The notes beneath the pieces were generated by a model, which worked only from the letters and a program-made list of their open reading frames with translations, was not told where the DNA came from and ran no database searches. From Takakia lepidozioides (lineage: Eukaryota > Streptophyta > Takakiopsida > Takakiales > Takakiaceae), in assembly GCA_030704615.1 (NCBI GenBank), contig CM060731.1, positions 26,536,001-26,600,000 of the forward strand: a stretch of DNA of 64,000 nt, given 5' to 3'. Positions 49,346 to 59,837 of this stretch are shown here, piece by piece. The position numbers and the translations under genes were made by a program. The first letter of the stretch is position 1; each line of letters starts with the position of its first letter.

Positions 49346-50240
49346 AGGCACGTTCCAAGAGAGGAAACAATGGTGGCCGGGGGCGAGGTGGACCAGCCCA
49401 AAGAGGACGAGGTGGTCGGGCACGAGGTGCAGGCCAAGGGCAAGCTCCACATGGCCAAAGACGCGGAGGTCAGGGTGTTGACCAAGGCATGGCCAATCGG
49501 CTCTCCAGCAGCTAGAGCAGAGGCTCGCTGCCATGGCTATAGCTCAGGCGGGGGGTAGGGTACCGGCTCCCAGGCGGGATGGCCCACCTCCTGCTTCTGA
49601 GGGAGGGATATGGGCGGCATGGGATTCATGTGCGGAGCAGCATACCACTAGAGCAGGTGGAGTCTGCTGCAGCCGTGACTCGAGGAGCAGCACGAGTTCC
49701 TGAGCCACGAGGTGCAGAGGTGGAGTTGGATCCACAACGTGGGGAGGCAAGCCGTCAGGCGAGGCTGCCTCAGTCATTCACCTTGGCGGAGACAGTGTCA
49801 ACGCCATCCATGGCACCTAGTTCTCGCCCGACTGTTACCGAGGCGGAGGTTACTATGCCATTGGGGGAGAGCTACACGCGCAACACTGACACCTGCTACC
49901 AAGGCTAGTGCAGCCGGTGTGTTATTGGGGGCAGCCACCTCTGTGTGTCAAGCCCCACTGTTCTCGGCAACATGATTGCGACGCCGGGGGTAAGGCCAGC
50001 TGCAGTGTTCAGACTAGCAGCAACACTCTGTGAGAGTGGGGAGGTCATTCATCTTCTGCGGAGTTAGTGGAAGGTGTAGTGGTAGAGGGATCCTCGGATT
50101 TGAGGGTCAAGACTGCCACGGCTGCGCCCTGGCAAGCTGCAGCTGCCAGGTTGACGGAGCTGCCAGCTAGGCCAGCCTTTGAGCGCGCCATGGTGACACC
50201 TGGAGTTGTCTTGTTAGACAACTAGGGAGGCATTTTCACT
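49346..50240 (+). other. gag-protease linker, low complexity
   Basis: Ala/Arg/Gly/Pro-rich readable pieces in changing frames (for example the 109-codon run at 49579-49908), with no named domain. A stop (TAG at 50224-50226) lies just before the protease block. Confidence 0.4.
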
Positions 50241-50970
50241 TTGAGTGGACCGGCAGGCAAGAAGTACCGGCCACTGCGGGTCTTGTTGGACTCGGGAGCT
50301 CAGCCACTGATGTTGGGCAGAGCTGCTATTGCAGGTTTGGGCCTCATGGAGGCGGATATGGAGCCTTGCCCTTTCCAGATACAGACATCTCTGGGAGGAT
50401 CAGAGCAGGCTCGGGGCATGACACGGCATCAGTTGGCCATTAGACTGCAGCCGGATCATCCTATCAATGGCTCAGTAATGCGAGCCAAGGCCATTGTGAC
50501 AGACGCGGTCTCTTACGATGTCCTCGTTGGTGGGGCAGTGTTATACCCATGGGCTTCACCCTGGACTTCTGGGAGGAGTCAGCATCCTACAAGCCTGGAT
50601 GGCAGTCAGGGGATGGTCGTCGTGCACAGCTCCCTGTGACATTCATTGGGGGTATTGCAGCTGCCCAGCAGGGCAAGATGCCAACATTAGCCGCCTTCAC
50701 AGCTGCAGTTAGTTGGCCTGGAGAGTTGCTGGAAGGCAATGCCCATGCAGAGGATGTGCCACCTCCAGCAGAGCAGGATGACATGCATGGTACGGCGGAG
50801 TTGCCTGCCATGGTTGCTCACACTCCATTGTGGGGTACGAGCGAGGGTTTGCAGCAAGCTGCTGATAGACGGGTGCAACAAGCTTGGTTAGAAGCTTTTG
50901 TACCGTCAGGAGAGGAGGAGAGTGCGGTGATTGCACCAGGGAAACCTCAGTTGTCGCCATTGGACACCAC
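50241..50970 (+). pseudogene. Retroviral-type aspartic protease and following linker
   Basis: RVLLDSGAQPLMLGRAAIAG gives the catalytic DSGA with the usual preceding hydrophobic strand and following Gly-rich turn. A frame change at about 50548 moves to the frame of GFTLDFWEESASYKPGW and PVTFIGGIAAAQQGK. The linker runs to SAVIAPGKPQLSPLD and then enters the methyltransferase in another frame near 50985. Protease is needed to mature Gag-Pol; as assembled this copy could not make it in one piece. Confidence 0.75.
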
Positions 50971-50984
50971 ACCTCTTGTGTGCA

Positions 50985-51802
50985 GCGGCCGGATGAAGGC
51001 ATATGCCTTCTGGACTTATTTGGCGGGATCAGCACTGGATTGGCTGCAGTGCTGCAGGCAAGTGTACGAGTTCGACGTTACCTGTATGTGGAGAGGGATG
51101 AGACTGCACGACGCGTCTCACTGCGCCATGTTGCTCAGATGCTGCAGCAGTACCCTGAGTTGTTGCCGGTGTCTGCAGTTCGTGGATACCAGCAGGCCTT
51201 GCCAGCAGACATTGCGTTGCTGGGGGCGCAGGATTTGGAGCGGGTGGCTCCATTGATTGGTAGTGGCAGGTTGGCCCTGCCAAGGGCATTCATCAGCCGG
51301 GCATGGCAATGGATTGCTAGACTCGAGGACGGGCCTGTTTTGGGAGATGGTGCGGATTTTGCGTCACTTGCAGCTTCATCAAGCTGTATCTCCGGCATAC
51401 ATCTTGGAGAATGTGCCGCTGATGGGCGATTCTCGGGCTAGGGTGATGGCCAGTGTGCATCAAGTCCGGTCGTGGCTTGGGTCAGCAGTGTTACTGGATG
51501 CAGCTGCAGTGGGGTCACGGGCTCATCGTCCACGACTATGGTGGACTAACTTGATGCCACCCGCACTGCTCAAGCGTGCATTTGATGGGGTGCAGCGGCC
51601 AGCACACCTCACCGTGGATGGCATTTTGGACACAGGAAGGCAGTCTCAACGTGTGAGACACGATGACCGTTCGCCTTTGGCAGTGGTCAACAGGGTGGTC
51701 AACCACGAGCAGCATTACCTACACTGCTCAGCTTCCCAGGATCCCATGCTTTTCGGGATGGTGGACCTGGCCTCCTGTGGGATGCTCAGTTGCAACAGTT
51801 AG
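50985..51802 (+). pseudogene. C5-cytosine DNA methyltransferase domain inside the retrotransposon
   Basis: Motif I: LLDLFGGISTGLAAV (about 51008-51052). Motif IV: VVAGWPCQGHSSAG with the catalytic Cys codon at 51278-51280. Then RTGLFWEMVRIL, motif VI ILENVPLMGDSRARV (ENV at about 51407-51415), and motif VIII GSRAHRPRLWWTNLMPP (about 51518-51556). Order and the RTGLFWE and RLWWTN spacing resemble DNMT3-type enzymes more than DNMT1/MET1 (inference). It lies between protease and RT, an unusual place for gypsy elements. A one-base frame change near 51256 separates motif I from motif IV, and another lies at its start. Likely roles are methylating its own DNA copies or resetting host chromatin; neither is shown by sequence. 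Confidence 0.88.
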
Positions 51803-52402
51803 TGGAGCCTAATGCCGACGAGTGAGAGCGGGCTATGGGGTTTTCCACTGGGACCACGGCGGTGCCTTCTCTTTCTGAGGCATCACGGCGTCAGGTGTTG
51901 GGGCAAGCAATGGATCTCAATTGCTTGACATGGATTATCAGCTTGGCAATGGCTGAGCAACGTAGAGTGCGGAATGCACTCCCCTTTATGGTCTCTCTGC
52001 CTACCGAGATGGTACAGGCAGCGAGTGGGGGCGAGCCGGTGAGGACCACGGGGTGTAGACATCCATGGCACACGTGGGAGGTGCTGAGGTTCAGAGGGAG
52101 TTGGCAGCCAAGGCAGCTGTGATGGATGAGGTTGGGGATTCTTCTCGGGTTGAGGAGGTCTCAATGATGAGATGATGGGGCAGGATGAGGCCTTGTCATT
52201 GACTGAGCAGGAAGGGAGTACTGCTCAAAAGGTTGCAGCATAGCAACCACGGGACGCGTCCTCTACCTCTAAGCCCACTGGACTTAAGGTTGCAGTTACG
52301 GAGGACAATTGGGAGCCTGACATTGGACCCATTGTCACTGGAGGAGAGAGACGACGTATACGGCGGTTCCTGAGGGCTTACAGGAATTGCTTTGCCTTCA
52401 GT
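51803..52402 (+). other. Linker between methyltransferase and RT
   Basis: Contains a readable run (51835-52122, GTTAVPSLSEASRRQVLGQA) and several stops. From about 52317 a frame leads into RT (RRIRRFLRAYRNCFAFSLKDL). No named domain. Confidence 0.4.
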
Positions 52403-55378
52403 TTGAAGGACTTGGGAGCACTGAAGGGTCAAGAGATCCGTATTGAGTTGGCCACTGACACGCCAATCTTTCGGAGACCCTATAGATACAGTGACATGGA
52501 GAGGTCTTTGATTCAGATGAGGACTCAAGATCTCTGGGAGGCAGGTTTGGTGGAGCTCTCTGGTGGAGAGTATGCTTCAGCCACAGTGATGCCAGCTAAG
52601 AAGGATGTCTATGGCAATTGGACGGAGAGACGTATGTGCGGTGATTACCGGCCTGTAAATCGTCAGACCAAGTCCGATAAGGTATGCCATGCCGACACCA
52701 GAGGAGATCTTTGATGCCATTGGGCATTCCAAGGTCTTTAGCACGTTGGATTTACGATCCGGATATCACCAGTTGCCGATCAAGGAGGCGGATAAGCAAA
52801 AGACGGCATTCTGGGGGATCAATGAGCACGGGAAGGATTGCCTATACCAGTGGCGGTTCTTACCATTTGGGCTTAAAAACGCTCCCGCTGAGTTTCAAAG
52901 ATCATGGACAGGATTCTAGCAGGGGTGGAGTTTGCTCGGTGCTACATAGATGACATCATCATCTTTAGTGCTACGGTGGAGGAGCATGAGAGACACCTTC
53001 AGGGGGTATTTGAGCGCTTAAGGACGCACGGATTGAAGTTACATCCGGGCAAGTGCAAGTTTTTCCACAACCAGATTGAGTATCTGGGTCACATGATATA
53101 TCCTGGAGGATTGGGGGTACAGCAGACTAAGGTAGAGTCCATTGCACAGGTTCCACGCCCCACGGATGTGAGCCGAGTTCGAGCTTTCATGGGGTTAGCA
53201 AACTATTACAGACGGTTTGTTAAGGGATTTAGTGCCATTGCAAAGGCTCTAACCAAGCTGACCAAGGTGGACCAGGAATGGCAGTGGGAAGATGAGCAAG
53301 AACAAGCTTTTCAAGAGCTCAAGGTGAGGTTGACCTCGGCGCCCATCTTGAGACGACCTATCAGGGGGCGTCCTTTTCAGCTGCATACAGATTGGAGCAT
53401 GCTGGGGCTTGGAGCGGTGCTCACACAGGTGGATGATGAGGAAAGAGAGTTCGTAGTGGCTTATGCTAGCCGCTCGAACAACGCTGCAGAGTCTAAGTAT
53501 AGCTCATATGAGGGAGAATGCTTAGCTGCAGTGTGGGCCGTGGCACACTTCAGGTGCTATCTATACGACAATCTCTTCACCCTTGTCACGGATCACCAAC
53601 CACTCAAGTGGTTGATGGAGTCAGACAAGCTTACGGGGAAGCTTGCACGGTGGGCACTCATCCTTCAAGAGTATGACTTTCAGGTGGTGTATCGACCGGG
53701 TTTGGTCAATCGCAATGCAGATGGGTTGAGTCGCAATCCATGCACGAACCAACAGGATGACACTGGAGCTCGGTGGCATGGTGAGACGGACGAGGAGATG
53801 GTGCCGGGATGGCATGCATCTGCATTTCTGTGTATCTTGGCAGCGGAAGGCCAGGTTAGACCTGCAACAGGGATGACTGTAGATCAAGTGTCTGAGGACC
53901 CTGAGGCCAGCAATGAGCAAGGTGGCGCCAAAGATATACATGAGGATTCAGTTGTGTTGGACTACCTCCGCACTGGAGACACGGCAGCCACTGTGACTGC
54001 CAAGGAGAGGGATCGGATCCTACAACGAGCCAAGAGGTTCAAGTGGGAGGGGACACACCTGCTCCGAGTGTGGGAGGATGGTCGAGTGAGGATTGTGCCT
54101 CACCCAACACAGCGGGCACGGTTAGTGCGCCATGCCCATGAGGAGTTGGGGCATTTTGGGGTGCGACGCACTCATAGTCTACTGCAGGGGCAGTATTGGT
54201 GGCGTGGTATGCACACAGAGGTGCAACAATTTGTGGCTAGATGCATGGTGTGTGACAGGGTGCGTGCTTCATTCAACGCCCCTACTCCACAATTGCACCC
54301 TCTTCCGATCATGGGATTGGGCTACAGGTGGAGTCTTGACTTCGCAGGGCCGTTGCCACTGACCATGCGCCACAACAAGTACGTATTGGTGATGGTGAAG
54401 CACTTCTCCAAGTGGATTGAATTGGTTCCATTGCCTGATAAGGCTAGTGAGGGAGCTGCGTATGCGTTCCTGGATTGTGTGCTTAGCCGATTCGGTGCTC
54501 CAGCTGAGGTACTCACGGACCAAGGGAGAGAGTTCTTGGGGGAGTTTCAGGCTTTGTGTGACAAGGCCTTGATAGACCACCGCACCACTTCTCGGGATCA
54601 TCCTGAGGCCGATGGCTTGGCAGAGAGAGTTGTTCAGACAGTAAAGAGGGGTTTGCGCAAGTATGGCTTGCAGAAGGGACACCTAGGAGATTGGGACCTT
54701 CAGTTACCCTGGTTAGCCATGGGCTACAGGTTCAGCAAGCAAGCATCACTTGCCTTCTTCTCACCATACTTTCTTCTCTTTGGCCGAGAGCCGGATTTGC
54801 CTATATCCATTCGCAGAGAAGCTGCTACAGTTCTTAACCTTGACGATCCGGACGTGTGGGCACGTGCATGTGAGCAGCGTGCAGAGTTGTTCAAGAGAGT
54901 CATGCCCATGGCTTTCGAGAACCTTGCCATTGCACAACACCGTGATACGTTGAGGTATGCTACCATACGTGGTGGGGGCTATCGTCCTGGGGTTCGGAGA
55001 TTCAACCCTGGTGACTATGTCTATCTTCAGCAGACTGCTCCTACAACCCTGGATGTGACTGCAGGACGTGTTATTTTGAGAGTTCGAGAGGTCTTGCCCT
55101 CAGGCGTCTTGGTCTTGGAGGGTTGGGATGGCATAACTTGGAAGGACCATGTGCGTAATTGTGCGCCATGTCACCTTCCGAATGTCGATGGCAGGATTGA
55201 CCCAAACCTGGCAGTGGTATCTGCAGGTTTGAGGTGCATGTTGTGTGGGTCTGCTAAAGGGGCAGCCACCATGCTGGTATGTGATCGGTGCTCTAGAGGT
55301 TGGCATATGGGATGCTTGACTCCACCTCTTGAGATGGTTCCGGATGGGGATTGGTTATGTCCACATTGCATTGGATAG
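52403..55378 (+). CDS. pol: reverse transcriptase, RNase H, integrase and C-terminal PHD finger
   Basis: RT starts in frame 52403-52682 (IELATDTPIFRRPYRYSD, GLVELSGGEYASATVMPAKK), shifts at about 52683 to 52689-52910 (VFSTLDLRSGYHQLPI, WRFLPFGLKNAPAEFQRS) and again near 52904 to the 824-codon frame ending at 55378. In that frame: catalytic YIDD (52943-52954), RNase H residues D163, E205 and D230, integrase zinc region (H410/H412, C447/C450) and catalytic D479, D539, E574, then a GPY-like region and a C4HC3 PHD finger in the last ~48 residues (CMLCG, CDRCSRGWHMGC, WLCPHC). Two one-base frame changes cut the RT; the rest is intact. The PHD takes the place where many gypsy integrases carry a chromodomain. 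Confidence 0.92.
55237..55378 (+). other. PHD finger at the integrase C-terminus
   Basis: C-x2-C, C-x2-C, H-x2-C, C-x2-C spacing is complete (CMLC, CDRC, HMGC, CPHC). PHD fingers commonly read histone H3 tails; here the likely role is to direct integration to a chromatin state (inference by analogy with chromodomain integrases). Confidence 0.85.
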
Positions 55379-55636
55379 TGGGAGTGAATACAACCATGGA
55401 AGGCTAACAAGAAACGCAAGGCCCAGCTACTAGGAGACCTTGAACACACGAGATCCTGGCTCAAGCTCACAGATTGCAAGACGGCGACTAACGATGGGGC
55501 TACCCTTGTACCCGGCCTCTTGGTTGATAGAGTTTGAGCACGATAGGGACAGTGATAGAGGACTTAGTACGGCTGTGGCTATTACATCTTGTAGCTATCT
55601 GGAGGTAGATGGACCTATCCACCAGCTAGGGGGGCG

Positions 55637-55723
55637 ATTGTGGCAGACTACTTTATTGTGCATATATGTGTGGTGTGGTTTGGACAGCGATGTAGTTGTG
55701 TAGCGATATGTATGCGCACGACA
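55637..55723 (+). repeat. 87-bp direct repeat, copy before the 3' LTR
   Basis: Identical to 56082-56168. It starts ATTGTGGCAGACTAC and ends GCGCACGACA, and follows a G run (55629-55634) that could be a polypurine tract. Copy 2 forms the right edge of the element, yet is absent from the 5' LTR. Confidence 0.85.
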
Positions 55724-55725
55724 GC

Positions 55726-56168
55726 TGTCAAGTTAAATAAGCACAGTGTGAAAACAGCTAGAATAAAACTAGTTATTTGTATTTAACACTTGGATTTAGG
55801 TCAAGTGTTAAATCAGGTGTCAAGATTAGTTTGACACCTGGTCCGTCTTATCTTCACGAGAGCGGCAGTCGCGCAGCTCATCTCTCTCGAGTTGAGCCTG
55901 CGCGACCGAGCTCATGCATGCGTTTAGATCTGAGTGTACTCATGATGGGAGTGTAGGTTGTTGTGGGGTGGAGTCCCCATAGCTTGGGGTGCCCCTGGCT
56001 CGACTATTGTTTTAACGAGTGATGTTGAGGGATTTCATATTTCTTGTGTTGAGAGTGTGTGTCTTTTCAGCTTTCTTATCTATTGTGGCAGACTACTTTA
56101 TTGTGCATATATGTGTGGTGTGGTTTGGACAGCGATGTAGTTGTGTAGCGATATGTATGCGCACGACA
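55726..56168 (+). repeat. 3' LTR plus terminal 87-bp extension
   Basis: 55726-56080 matches the 5' LTR; 56082-56168 is the second copy of the 87-bp repeat. The element's right border is fixed at 56168 by the restored transposase frame and the AGTC duplication, so the extension belongs to the insertion. Confidence 0.85.
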
Positions 56169-56172
56169 AGTC
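56169..56172 (+). repeat. Right target-site duplication AGTC
   Basis: Partner of 44120-44123; the transposase frame resumes at 56173. Confidence 0.85.
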
Positions 56173-59100
56173 CTTCCTACTGTGGTTGCAGAAGCTGATG
56201 AAGAAGAGATTTGTAGTGTCATTCCAAAATTGCGGGCGATGGGAGGAATGGCTGGATTCAAAAGTGAGTTGCGGGGAATTGATTGGGAATCTTTGAAGCA
56301 GGTGCCTGTGAAGTTCTTGCCGGAGACTTTTGATGGCGATATCCTATTCGAGCTGCCTCCTCCTCCGCGAGTTGGAGGTGTAACAATCATGATGCATGGA
56401 ATGGACAAGAAACACGACGGGCACCCGTGGTGCAGAACAAAAACATCCAATATTCAGAATGATGACAAGCTTGTTTTCAGGAGGACAGTTTGCAATGGAC
56501 ACCTTAGGTGTGATAATTTGAATTGCAGACACTTTCTTCAGTCTGGGGTTCATAATCAAAGCGAATGGGAGGGTCTGGCGGAAAATCCATTTCAGCCTGG
56601 GACTGCCCCTCACCGGCAAACACTTTCGTCTGCAAATTTTGCAAACTTGTGCCATCCTGCTTGGCGCTCTGCGGAGCAAGAATGTACTATGTTGTCCACC
56701 GTTTGAATACAATGACGAGAGCTTGTGTGCATTTTGGATTCCATAACCATCCTGTCTCGAAGGGGGATTACAGGGAGAGTGTTGAGACAGTATCGAGGTT
56801 GATCAAATAGGAGTTCGGGAGAAACCCATCCGCAACAACATCTGCAATTGCTCTTGGCGCAAGCAAGTCCTTCTTGGAAAGCCATATTTTGAGTGAAGGA
56901 GATTCTGTGGGGACTAAACTTGACGGTGCAGCATTGGACCTGGTCATGGATCATTTCTCCACTTTAAGTTCACCTAACATTCGGCATCAGATCAATGCAT
57001 TGAGAATGGGCTCTGGGATCAGAGGCTACATAGACAATATTTTGGAATTGAAACGAGTGAGCAAGTACGATTACATCCAGGACAATGTATTCCCAGGTCA
57101 AGGTGCCATCAAAGTTTTTCTTTTCAAAATGTCGACTGTTGGGGAGGGCAGTGGGGTTAGCCTCGTGAAGCGGATGCAGAAGACTGGGGACTTGCAGAAC
57201 TGTTTTCTTATGTTTGATCATGTGAAACGAGTGAAGGATTGGACGACAATGGCTTGTCATGTCTACGATCCAGTGTACCAACGAGTTATGACAATTACAG
57301 TTTGTGACATGCAATCCGAGGATACGGAATCCCAGAAGCTCATGTGGAATTCCCTGATACGTGTCATGGGCTGCCATGGGCTGCCATCTCCAAATTTCGC
57401 AGGTTTCATGGCGGATAGTGCTCAAGCAAATTTCAATGCTGTTCGTATTGTCTTCGGATCGGGCGACCCAAAAGTGCCTATGCCAGGAAGAGAGCGTACA
57501 TGTCTATTCCATTGGACACAATCTCTGGAAAAACATACAAAGTCGGACATCAAACCAGAGATGCAGACTCAGCACCGTAAATTGTGCAAAGAGTACAAAG
57601 ATGCTAGAACAATGAAGGAGGCGGATACTTTGTTCCAGACAATTCGTGCCTGGTGGTTCTCTTCTGGAGCTGCATCACTTGAGAGTATGAGAGCATTGGA
57701 AGATTGGCTGGCGTTTTGGCACTTCCGGTATAGACAGTGGGGAGCATGACAATGGTACGAGGCTTCTATTTCATGCTTTATTCATACATTTGCTTTCCAT
57801 ATTTTTGACTCATTGCTTTCTTTATGTTGTTTCCTGTGCACTATTCTGAAGTGTGGTTATCCTCTTTGCAGAACATGTCCATTGAGGAAATGGCGGACAT
57901 GCCATCTTGCAATTTGGCAGAAACTGTGCACAATGTATGGTTGCAACAGTCTGGGAAACGAGGTCGGGATTTGTATGTGGCAACAACAGATGATTTGATA
58001 CGTGCCTTGCAACAACAAACCCGATACCGTGATTTCTTACGAGGTGGGGTTGGTGGCAAGGGTCCGGACAAATGGGAGTTGATGTTGCGTGCTGCAAACA
58101 GATCTGGGGATCCAATCAAGATAGCACGGGCGGTGAGCATGTATGCCCAGGGAACGCCACTTGTTTCTAGAGTTCCACATCTTGAAGGGGAGGAGAGATT
58201 CGGCTCCTGTAAGAGGAAATTGAACACTCCACCTGGTTCGGATTCAGATTCCCACAGGGCAGACCGTGATAACTTCTCGAAGCCTCGTGTTCCCCTGCAT
58301 GACAGCTCCATGTCCGGAACCTCCATTGTGGAGGAACCTCCAACACGACGGCAAGCTCCAGCATCAAACCGTGCCACTGAAATGGTGCAGGAGAGAAACA
58401 ACCCCCTTGATGTGCTTGAGTCCGGATGCCCCGACCACGTTTGGCACATAGAACGCACAAGTGTCGGGTCTCGTGTGAAATGTACAGCGATCAGGGAAAC
58501 TAATTTCGAGAAGTGCACTTCATCTATATCCAGAGGTGGTGCCCGAACTCCTGCTCCGACTTTCACGGGCTTGATGCGTCCATACGTTCAACCAGAAGCC
58601 AAGAACCACAAGTTCTGGTTCTGCGCAGATGATTGTGCCAGATGTGTGCATGGAACTGTGTGTCCTTCCGTAGTGATGAAGCCATCTCCTCCAACCGTTT
58701 GGCCCGTGAAGGTGGGAACACATCTCAGCTTTCAGGAGATTGAAATGCTGGAGGAGGCAGGTTTTTCCCTTGCGAGACAACCCCAACTCCATGCATGTGC
58801 TACTACTTCTGCGTCCTCCCGGGTCCCCCCGGCAAATCCTGACTTGTGGCCAACCAAACGAGATGGAAAGCTCGTTCGGCGTTTCCCTCCAACCGCTGAA
58901 CACTTTGGCAAAGTGGAGTCCGCAAGAATGCTCCAAGCTCGTGTCGGAAGCACCACGGAAGTACCCAATCCAGGATATGGTCGGGTATTCACAATCATCA
59001 CTTCCACATCTGCTGTTCATGACAGGACCTACGACATCACGGTTTCCAATTTCCCCAATTGCACATGTCCTGATTTTGTGAATATGCTATCAACCAGTTT

Positions 59101-59257
59101 GGGCAAGAGAGGTAAATTCATACCCTGCAAACATTTGTATTTCATATTTTTGAGGAGGATGGTTTGCGATCCCAAACGTGACAACTTCATTCATCAGGCC
59201 ACTATGAGTTTCAACGAGGTCGATACTCTTTTGCAGCGGGATACAACACATGGGTAG
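56173..59257 (+). pseudogene. SWIM-domain MULE-like transposase, main part
   Basis: Continues the frame of 43698-44123. Seen in order: a zinc/FLYWCH-like region (CDNLNCRHFLQSGVHNQSEW, then CKFCKLVPSC, HFGFHNHPVSKGDYRE), a transposase core (MTITVCDMQSEDTESQ, PNFAGFMADSAQANF, CLFHWTQSLEKHTK), and in exon 2 (57872-59257) NLAETVHNVWLQQSGKRGRD and a SWIM finger (NCTCPDF ... FIPCKHLYFIF, C-x-C-xn-C-x-H). SWIM fingers and a D...D core with a C-x2-H block are typical of MULE transposases. Breaks: a frame change near 56605, one in-frame TAG (56808-56810), and an exon 1 end (~57750) needing a one-base change to reach its GT donor. Together with the gypsy insertion, this copy is inactive. Confidence 0.8.
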
Positions 59258-59763
59258 CATGAACTATGTAATGTGGTATGTGGATGACCATGATTTGAAA
59301 TGTGTAATTCACATCAATTCGTCGGCTGTGCAATGATATGGCCTCCAACTATACGGAGTGAGGTCTGAGTGACAACTTTTAGGTAGTGCACATTTGTCAT
59401 TGCACCATTCGAAGTCTACATGTCTTGCTGTCGCTATGCACTACAATCATCTTTTGAAGATGATCATAACTCTCATTGTTATTTGAGGAGGGAGGAAGTC
59501 TTATCGTGGCAGCCTTTATGGCGCACACTTTGTGAGGATATTTTGTCGTCTTCGTAATTGTAAAAGTGAAACAAACATTTGTAATTGCACAATGTTGGAT
59601 GCTGCAATTGTAGGCCTCAACGCTCGTCTTGATTCTATTTAGGCAAGATTCCCTGCATTAATTCCACGGTCATAGGACCATCCACGGTTATAGGCGGCGC
59701 ATGTTAATGCTGACGTGGCAGTTGACGGACAGTGCCACGTCATCATTTACCGCCACATCAGCA
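59258..59763. other. 3' flank of the transposase, no gene
   Basis: Untranslated or intergenic sequence. From about 59668 it holds TCATAGGACC and TTATAGGCGG motifs like those near the other right ends (19.57-19.63 kb, 31.94-31.97 kb). Confidence 0.4.
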
Positions 59764-59837
59764 TGCTGACATGACGCTCACGCCACGTCACTCCTGCGTG
59801 AGCGTACGCTCGCGCGCTCACGTGCAACGCTCACGCC
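59764..59837 (-). repeat. Right terminal GTGAGC cluster
   Basis: ACATGACGCTCACGCC, GCGTGAGCGTACGCTC, GCGCTCACGTG and the terminal GCTCACGCC within 75 bp. The reverse complement starts GGCGTGAGC like the left end at 36546. Confidence 0.5.

Larger units (their letters stand above)
44124..56168 (+). mobile_element. Ty3/gypsy LTR retrotransposon encoding a C5-cytosine DNA methyltransferase and a PHD finger
   Basis: A 12,045-bp insertion with TG...CA ends and a 4-bp AGTC duplication. Order of domains: 5' LTR, ~2.3-kb leader, gag regions, two CCHC zinc knuckles, aspartic protease (LLDSGAQPLMLG), C5-methyltransferase, RT (YIDD), RNase H, integrase (HHCC, DDE), PHD finger, 3' LTR. RT before integrase in pol puts it in Ty3/gypsy. 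LTRs differ at only a few positions over 355 bp, so insertion is recent, yet several frame changes break gag, the methyltransferase and RT. Capture of cytosine methyltransferases by retrotransposons has been reported in dinoflagellates and a charophyte alga, which supports the lineage guess. Confidence 0.9.
36546..59837. mobile_element. Candidate composite DNA transposon (MULE-like) with nested gypsy insertion
   Basis: Both outer ends read GGCGTGAGC in inverted orientation (36546-36554; reverse complement at 59829-59837) and sit in clusters of further GTGAGC/GCTCAC copies. Inside the left end are CCGCGGA motifs and a GGATGAAT minisatellite, then a minus-strand beta-class DNA methyltransferase, then a plus-strand SWIM-domain transposase interrupted by a 12-kb gypsy element. 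Without the gypsy insertion the element would be about 11.2 kb. The flanking 9-mers GATGCCTCG and ATTGCGTCG share only six bases, so a target duplication is not proven. The repeated end structure at 19.7 kb and 29.95-32.05 kb supports a family. Confidence 0.5.

Noticed and set aside
55635-56083. Alternative LTR model starting TGTGGCAG after the G run
   Set aside because: The restored transposase frame and AGTC duplication place the borders at 44124 and 56168, so the LTR must start TGTCAAG at the left edge.
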